Below are positions 58,976-64,000 of a stretch of 64,000 nt of DNA, in pieces; the stretch's first letter is position 1, and every line of letters begins with the position of its first letter. The DNA is taken from positions 2,278,501 to 2,342,500 of the forward strand of contig JACCLO010000014.1 in the NCBI GenBank assembly GCA_029448655.1, read 5' to 3'. Made by a program: the position numbers and the translations under genes. This DNA comes from Wolfiporia cocos (taxonomy: Eukaryota > Basidiomycota > Agaricomycetes > Polyporales > Phaeolaceae). The notes under the pieces were generated by a model, which was not told the DNA's origin, did not search any database, and saw nothing but the letters and a program-made list of their open reading frames with translations.

Positions 58976-59270
58976 TAAAGCGCCCATATCGGTTGTATGG
59001 GTTGCCTTGTAGGGCTTTGAACGATTGTAATGGTCGGCTTGAAGCGCTTGTAAGGCCGGCTTGAAGCGCTTGTATGGTCGGCTTGAAGCGCTTGTATGGT
59101 CGGCTTGAAGCGCCTGTGGTCGGCTTCAAGGTCTCGTAAGGTCGGCTTCAAGGTCTCGTAAGGCCAGCTTCAAGGTCTTGTAAGGTCGGCTTCAAGGTCT
59201 TGTAAGGTCGGCTTGAAGCGCTTGTATGGCCGGCTTGAAGGGCCTGTGTGGGCCGGCTTTGAGGACGGGG
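58976..59270. repeat. Degenerate 22-24 bp tandem repeats, block next to rDNA
   Basis: More regular copies of GGTCGGCTTGAAGCGCTTGTA and GGTCGGCTTCAAGGTCTCGTA, about ten in tandem. This is the last repeat block before sequence that looks like rDNA spacer. Confidence 0.75.
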
Positions 59271-60645
59271 AGCGCTTTCTGGTGCACCATACATGGCCTA
59301 GAGGACCCTCAGAGGGTGCCAGGGCAGTTTGGCAACTTTTTGGAGTTGGGTTGGGGGTGCGCCACAAACGTATAGGGGGGCCCCACCAAAAGTTGAGTAG
59401 GTGGACATGGGTGGACGGAGGTGTTAGGCCCTCCCTGTCATAACAGGGACAAACAAAGGCTGTTGCCTACCACATGAAGGGAAACCAGAGCAAAGGCAGA
59501 GGGCGCTGTTGGCGGCCTGTGACCTGAGCTCTGTGGGCACCTTCTGTGGATAAACACCGCTGGGAGGGAGACCTCTGGAGGGCTGGCGGCAGAGTGCCGT
59601 TGTTGCTTCACCGGGGACCCATCTGGCGGAGGTTGTCTACGCTTGCGGACGCTGCGCCAAAATTCAGGAAACGGGGTGGGGGGATATTTTTATCCCTCGG
59701 CTTCCGGAGTATGGCAGAGTAAGTGCGGCGGTTCGCTGTGGGGTCGAAAGCCCGGCTTTTTGGCCGGCAGTAGGCCCCCACCGGAGGGAGAGGCTGGCGT
59801 TCCCTTGACCGAGCCATTGATGAGCCTGCCGGACAGGATGGTACTGGCTTGGGATGGGAGTTTCGCCGGGCTGTTGTGAGGATCCTGGCAGGGGGTGTAA
59901 CACGTCCTTCCCCTTCCCTAAAGTCTTCCTTTCCGCCGCGGCGGTGTGGGCGCGAGCTCGTATGGGCCGTTCATGTCGTCGTCCGCTTGGAGCGTTTGGG
60001 TGTGAGCTCGTTAGGGCCGCCCGTTTGGGTGTGAGCTCGTAGGGCCGCCCGTTTGGGTGTGAGCTCGTAGGGCCGCCCGGCGTTTCTTGTTGGCTGGGGA
60101 AGATGGGTATACCTGAGGCGCCTCCGAATTGCGTCGATGGTAGTGTCGGCAAGCTTCATTTGCCCGAGTGGTTTTCCGAGAGGAAACGAAAGTCGGACGG
60201 TCGCCCTCTGTGCGGTCGTCCGCGATGTTGAAGGGTGTGGATTGCTGGCCGATGGCCAAATCCGTGAGCAGCTAACGAGTCGGAGGAGCCCGACGGCGCT
60301 TGGCGTCGGTTCCTCACCGAAGGTCTCGATCTCTGTGTGGCGTACGTCGTTACCTCCCTGAGTGTGAGCCAGCAGCGCGCATTCCCGCTGCGACGCAAAA
60401 TTCCGTGGGTCCGGGGTGAAAGCGGGCTGGCCGCTCGGGGGCACAGGGGGAGATGTTTACCTGAAGCCTGTGAGAGTCGATATTGGAAAAAGGGTGGATG
60501 GCGATGACGCATTTTCTGGAGGCCCCTGGCCTCCGAAAGGCGCGCTTCGTTACCCGCCGGGGGAAAGCGCCGTGCTTCGGAGCGAGTAGCCCGGTGTGTA
60601 GTGCGTGGGGTGGCCCTCGGGCGGCCCGGCGCGGGAAGCGATAGT
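59271..60645 (+). other. rDNA spacer and 5' external transcribed spacer
   Basis: GC-rich non-coding sequence directly upstream of 18S. Its left limit is uncertain. The transcription start is not recognisable; the region closest to 18S must be 5' ETS. A tandem of 28-bp units sits at 59993-60078. No 5S rRNA gene was found in it. Open frames here are spurious. Confidence 0.65.
59993..60078. repeat. 28-bp tandem repeat x 3 in rDNA 5' spacer
   Basis: Three copies of CGTTTGGGTGTGAGCTCGTA followed by GGGCCGCC run head to tail, the first with one extra T. A more diverged GGGCGCGAGCTCGTATGGGCCG just upstream may be a further copy. Confidence 0.8.
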
Positions 60646-61603
60646 TACCTGGTTGATCCTGCCAGTAGTCATATGCTTGTCTCAAAGATTAAGCCATGCA
60701 TGTCCAAGTATAAACACGTCTTTATACGGTGAAACTGCGAACGGCTCATTAAATCAGTTATAGTTTATTTGATGGTGCAATTGCTACATGGATAACTGTG
60801 GTAATTCTAGAGCTAATACATGCGTTCAGGCCCCGACTTCTGGGAGGGGTGTATTTATTAGATAAAAAACCAACGCGGCTCAAACCGCCCGTTCGGTGAT
60901 TCATGATAACTTCTCGAATCGCAAGGCCTCGCGCCGGCGATGCTTCATTCAAATATCTGCCCTATCAACTTTCGATGGTAGGATAGAGGCCTACCATGGT
61001 TTTGACGGGTAACGGGGAATAAGGGTTCGATTCCGGAGAGGGAGCCTGAGAAACGGCTACCACATCCAAGGAAGGCAGCAGGCGCGCAAATTACCCAATG
61101 CCGACACGGCGAGGTAGTGACAATAAATAACAATGTAGGGCCCTTTCGGGCCTTACAATTGGAATGAGTACAATCTAAACCCCTTAACGAGGAACGATTG
61201 GAGGGCAAGTCTGGTGCCAGCAGCCGCGGTAATTCCAGCTCCAATAGCGTATATTAAAGTTGCTGCCGTTAAAACGCTCGTAGTTGAACTTCAGGCCCTG
61301 GTCGGGTGGTCCGCCAGACCGGCGTCCATCGTCCGGCCGGGCCTTACCTCCTGGTGATCCGGCGTGCCCTTAGCTGGGTGCGTCGGGGAACCGGGACCTT
61401 TACCTTGAGAAAATTAGAGTGTTCAAAGCAGGCCTGTGCCCGAATACATTAGCATGGAATAACGAAATAGGACGTGCGGTTCTATTTTGTTGGTTTCTAG
61501 TAACCGCCGTAATGATTGATAGGGACAGTCGGGGGCGTTAGTATTCGGCCGTCAGAGGTGAAATTCTTGGATCGGTCGAAGACTGACTACTGCGAAAGCA
61601 TTC

Positions 61604-61634
<31 letters not shown>

Positions 61635-61763
61635 GGTCAGGGGATCGAAAACGATCAGATACCGTTGTAGTCCTGACAGTAAACGATGCCGACTAGGGAT
61701 CGGGCGACCACAACCAAAACGCGTCGCCCGGCACCTTACGAGAAATCAAAGTCTTTGGGTTCG

Positions 61764-61822
<59 letters not shown>

Positions 61823-62273
61823 TGTGGAGCCTGCGGCTTAATTTGACTCAACACGGGGAAACTCACCAGGTCCAGACATGAGCAGGATTGACAGATTGAA
61901 GTTCTTTCATGATTTTATGGGTGGTGGTGCATGGCCGTTCTTAGTTCGTGGATCGATTTGTCTGGTTAATTCCGATAACGAACGAGACCTTACCCTGCTT
62001 AGTAGCGTGGCCGGCCTCGCGCCGGTCCCATCGCTTCTTAGAGGTACCGACCCGCTTCCAGCGGGCGGGAGTGAGGCAATAACAGGTCTGTGATGCCCTT
62101 AGATGTTCTGGGCCGCACGCGCGCTACACTGACAGAGCCAGCGAGTGACTTACGCCCTTGGCCGGAAGGTTTGGGTAATCTTGTGAAACTCTGTCGTGCT
62201 GGGGATAGAGCGCTGCAACTGCGCTCTTCAACGAGGAATACCTAGTAGGCGCGAGTCATCAGCTCGCGTCGAT

Positions 62274-62319
<46 letters not shown>

Positions 62320-62403
62320 AACGGCTTAGTGAGGTCTCGGGATCGGCTTCGGGGAGCCGGCAACGGCACCCCGTCGGCGAGAACTCGACCAAACTTGGTC
62401 GTT

Positions 62404-62461
<58 letters not shown>
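60646..62461 (+). rRNA. 18S ribosomal RNA
   Basis: Complete small-subunit rRNA of about 1816 nt, from TACCTGGTTGATCCTGCCAG to GTGAACCTGCGGAAGGATCATTA. Universal segments are all present: GTGCCAGCAGCCGCGGTAA, AATTGACGGAAGGGCACCAC, and TTGTACACACCGCCCGTCGC near the 3' end. Length is normal, so no group I intron is inserted. It is the first gene of the Pol I transcript, read toward the right edge. Confidence 0.97.
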
Positions 62462-63460
62462 TCGAAACCCCAAAGTCCAGGGGGCTTATCGAGGGAGGCA
62501 GAGGACCTCCGCGAATTCAAGGAGGGCAGGACTCCGCTAGCAGGGCGGCTGCGGCCCCTTGGCCGTCCTCGCGTAAGGTTGGGCTAACGTGTCCGGTCGG
62601 AGTGGGTTCAAGGCACACGTTGTAACGACACGCGTGTGATGCCCTCACGTAACCCAGTCGAGCCCTGTGTGGATCGCGCGGAAGATGCTGTCCGGTGAGC
62701 GAAGCCAATCGCGACCCGGGCCGGCCTGTTCGGAGGCAAGCAGCTATCCGTTAGTGTGAAGCCGATAACGACCCAGTCCGGCGTGTTAAGCCGAACACGA
62801 CTCGGTCGGACCTGTGAGTCTTGTAAGGCCCTTCGGCTTGCGTCCGCCTCTATGGCCGCCGTCGTGGGGGACGACATTCTCTCTTGAACTCGGAAAACCG
62901 GACGCCCTCCCATTCATGGAGGAGAGAGGGCCGTCTAAGACCCGCTTGGCTTGACCTGTTGCACCGTCTACAGCCATCTTCCGAGTGTGTGCAATGGGAG
63001 AGAACGAAGCCCGCGATTGGGGAATTCGAGATGCCCTCCCATTTATTGGGGCGTGGGGAGGTTTGTGTACTCCCAGACCAGCTCCGAGTCGTGCCGCCGT
63101 CTACTACCACAGACCTTTGTCTGAGACCGCTGGCCGATGCCGTCGAGCACGTCACAAGTCATCCTCGAATTCACATCCGTCCGTCTATGACGGGCGCGGC
63201 CCACTACGGACGTGAGAGTTCGTTAACACGGGTCGCGAGCGTCCGTTAACACGGGCGTGAGCGTCCGTTACGGTACCGTCTTTCTCGATAGACAAAGCCC
63301 TTTGGCACCCCTTCACATACCACACCCGTGCACCTATTGCCGCGGTGCAAGGCCCACGTTCGGTCCTTCCGCGCGTGTGAAGCCCTCTGCCCGCGGCGCC
63401 CTTACAAACCCCATAATGTCAGAACGTTGTCCCGATATAACAATGAAAGAGTTTAATAAC
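62462..63460 (+). other. ITS1, unusually long (~1 kb)
   Basis: The spacer between 18S and 5.8S is about 999 nt, several times the 200-300 nt usual in Agaricomycetes. It contains internal duplications: GAAGCCAATCGCGACCC / GAAGCCGATAACGACCC around 62700-62775; CCCTCCCATTCATGG / CCCTCCCATTTATTGG at about 62905 and 63033; and GTTAACACGGG / CGTCCGTTA repeats at 63218-63268. Open frames inside are accidental. Confidence 0.9.
63218..63270. repeat. Short tandem repeat in ITS1
   Basis: About 20-bp imperfect units of the form GCGAGCGTCCGTTAACACGG occur in tandem (GAGAGTTCGTTAACACGGGT, GCGAGCGTCCGTTAACACGG, GCGTGAGCGTCCGTTACGG). Confidence 0.7.
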
Positions 63461-63617
63461 AACTCTCAGCGACGGATCTCTTGGCTCTCGCATCGATGAA
63501 GAACGCAGCGAAATGCGATAAGTAATGTGAATTGCAGAATCCAGTGAATCATCGAACCTTTGAACGCACCTTGCGCCCCTCGGTATTCCGAGGAGCATGC
63601 CTGTTTGAGCGTCGCGG
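63461..63617 (+). rRNA. 5.8S ribosomal RNA
   Basis: About 157 nt from AACTCTCAGCGACGGATCTC to the GCATGCCTGTTTGAGCGTC region. It includes the near-universal GATGAAGAACGCAGCGAAAT and GAATTGCAGAATCCAGTGAA segments and the terminal GCCCCTCGG/CCGAGGAGC hairpin. The exact 3' end is approximate. Confidence 0.94.
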
Positions 63618-64000
63618 AACCCTCAACTCCGTCCGCCTTTGTTGGGGCGGGCTCGGAGCTTGGAATTGGAGGCCCTTTGCCGCGCCTTTCCCTTCTACGA
63701 TCCGTAGACCGGGGGTGGCCGCGCGGCTCCTCCCAAACGCATTAGCCCGGACCGGATTGAAAAGGGAACCATCGGACCGGCGTCGATAGGGGCGTTCGCG
63801 CCCACGTCAACGCCGTTGAACGGGAACCCTAGAAATCGTTAAGGTCGGCTTCTAAAAGGCGCGTCTCGTCGGGGGCGGGTCGGATGGACAAACAGATTAG
63901 AGCGGATCGAAAAAGTACCTCGATGTGAGGAGTTTGTAGGTTCCACCCCGATAGCCGTTATAGACGGAATGCCACAGTGGGCGGGGACCGCTCCGAAAGG
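63618..64000 (+). other. ITS2, partial (runs off the window)
   Basis: At least 383 nt of ITS2 are present, and the start of 28S (the usual GACCTCAAATCAGG-type start) is not reached. This is already longer than the common ~200 nt for mushrooms, in line with the long ITS1. Confidence 0.8.

Noticed and set aside
59271..60645. 5S rRNA gene in the spacer
   Set aside because: No internal control region or 5S-like core was seen; the full intergenic spacer is not in the window.
60646..62461. Group I intron in 18S rRNA
   Set aside because: The gene has normal length and continuous conserved segments.

Overview
The window is about 47 kb of gene-dense fungal nuclear DNA, then about 13 kb of repeats, then the first ribosomal RNA unit of what is probably an rDNA array. 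Nearly all genes are cut by 46-66 nt GT-AG introns. The protein families (Lpx1-like hydrolase, copper-fist regulator, Rcy1, Opi10, PQ-loop protein, Sut1-type permease) and the fungal 18S/5.8S point to a filamentous basidiomycete, most likely Agaricomycetes. The species cannot be fixed from sequence alone. The unusually long ITS1 (about 1 kb) would fit lineages with expanded ITS, such as some Cantharellales, but that is inference.

Left arm, 1-25 kb: peroxisomal alpha/beta hydrolase (+), MFS transporter (-), Opi10/Hikeshi (-) divergent from alanine aminotransferase (+), copper-fist transcription factor (-), U3 snoRNP WD40 protein Rrp9 (+), enoyl-CoA hydratase (+), a 2 kb gap with a decayed BTB-like fragment, an intron-containing tRNA-Pro(UGG), a small unknown protein (+), an Ecm11-like protein (-), a hotdog thioesterase (+), AP-1 mu (-) and a PQ-loop membrane protein (-). 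For the genes where I resolved every splice site, the summed exons are a whole number of codons, so those models are internally consistent.

Middle, 24.8-47.8 kb: recyclin-1 (+), Sut1-like sugar/H+ symporter (+), monocarboxylate-permease-like MFS protein (-), Spo7-like phosphatase subunit (-), unknown membrane protein (-), mitochondrial J-protein (-) head-to-head with an MBD4-like DNA glycosylase (+), secreted amidase (-), RAD6 (+), CTP-dependent diacylglycerol kinase (-), and ribosomal proteins uS8 (-) and eS17 (+) head-to-head. Most genes are housekeeping. There is no obvious metabolic cluster; lipid and membrane functions (Lpx1-like, Opi10, Spo7, Dgk1, AP-1, Rcy1) are frequent but unlinked.

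Right arm, 47.8-64 kb: no credible protein gene. It holds related copies of a non-coding inverted-repeat element, two solo LTRs with 5-bp target duplications and matching empty sites in sister copies, a 114-bp MITE-like element, a 22-bp minisatellite that keeps many reading frames open on both strands, degenerate 22-24 bp repeats organised into ~441-bp higher-order units, and a ~500-bp near-identical duplication. From about 59.3 kb it passes into the rDNA 5' spacer, a complete 18S gene, ITS1, 5.8S and part of ITS2, transcribed off the right edge. I see no new enzymatic system. The most informative region is the repeat block next to the rDNA and its layered insertion history, followed by several splice-architecture oddities: ATG-only first coding exons, 12-29 nt exons, a GC-AG intron and one outlier-long ribosomal-protein intron.
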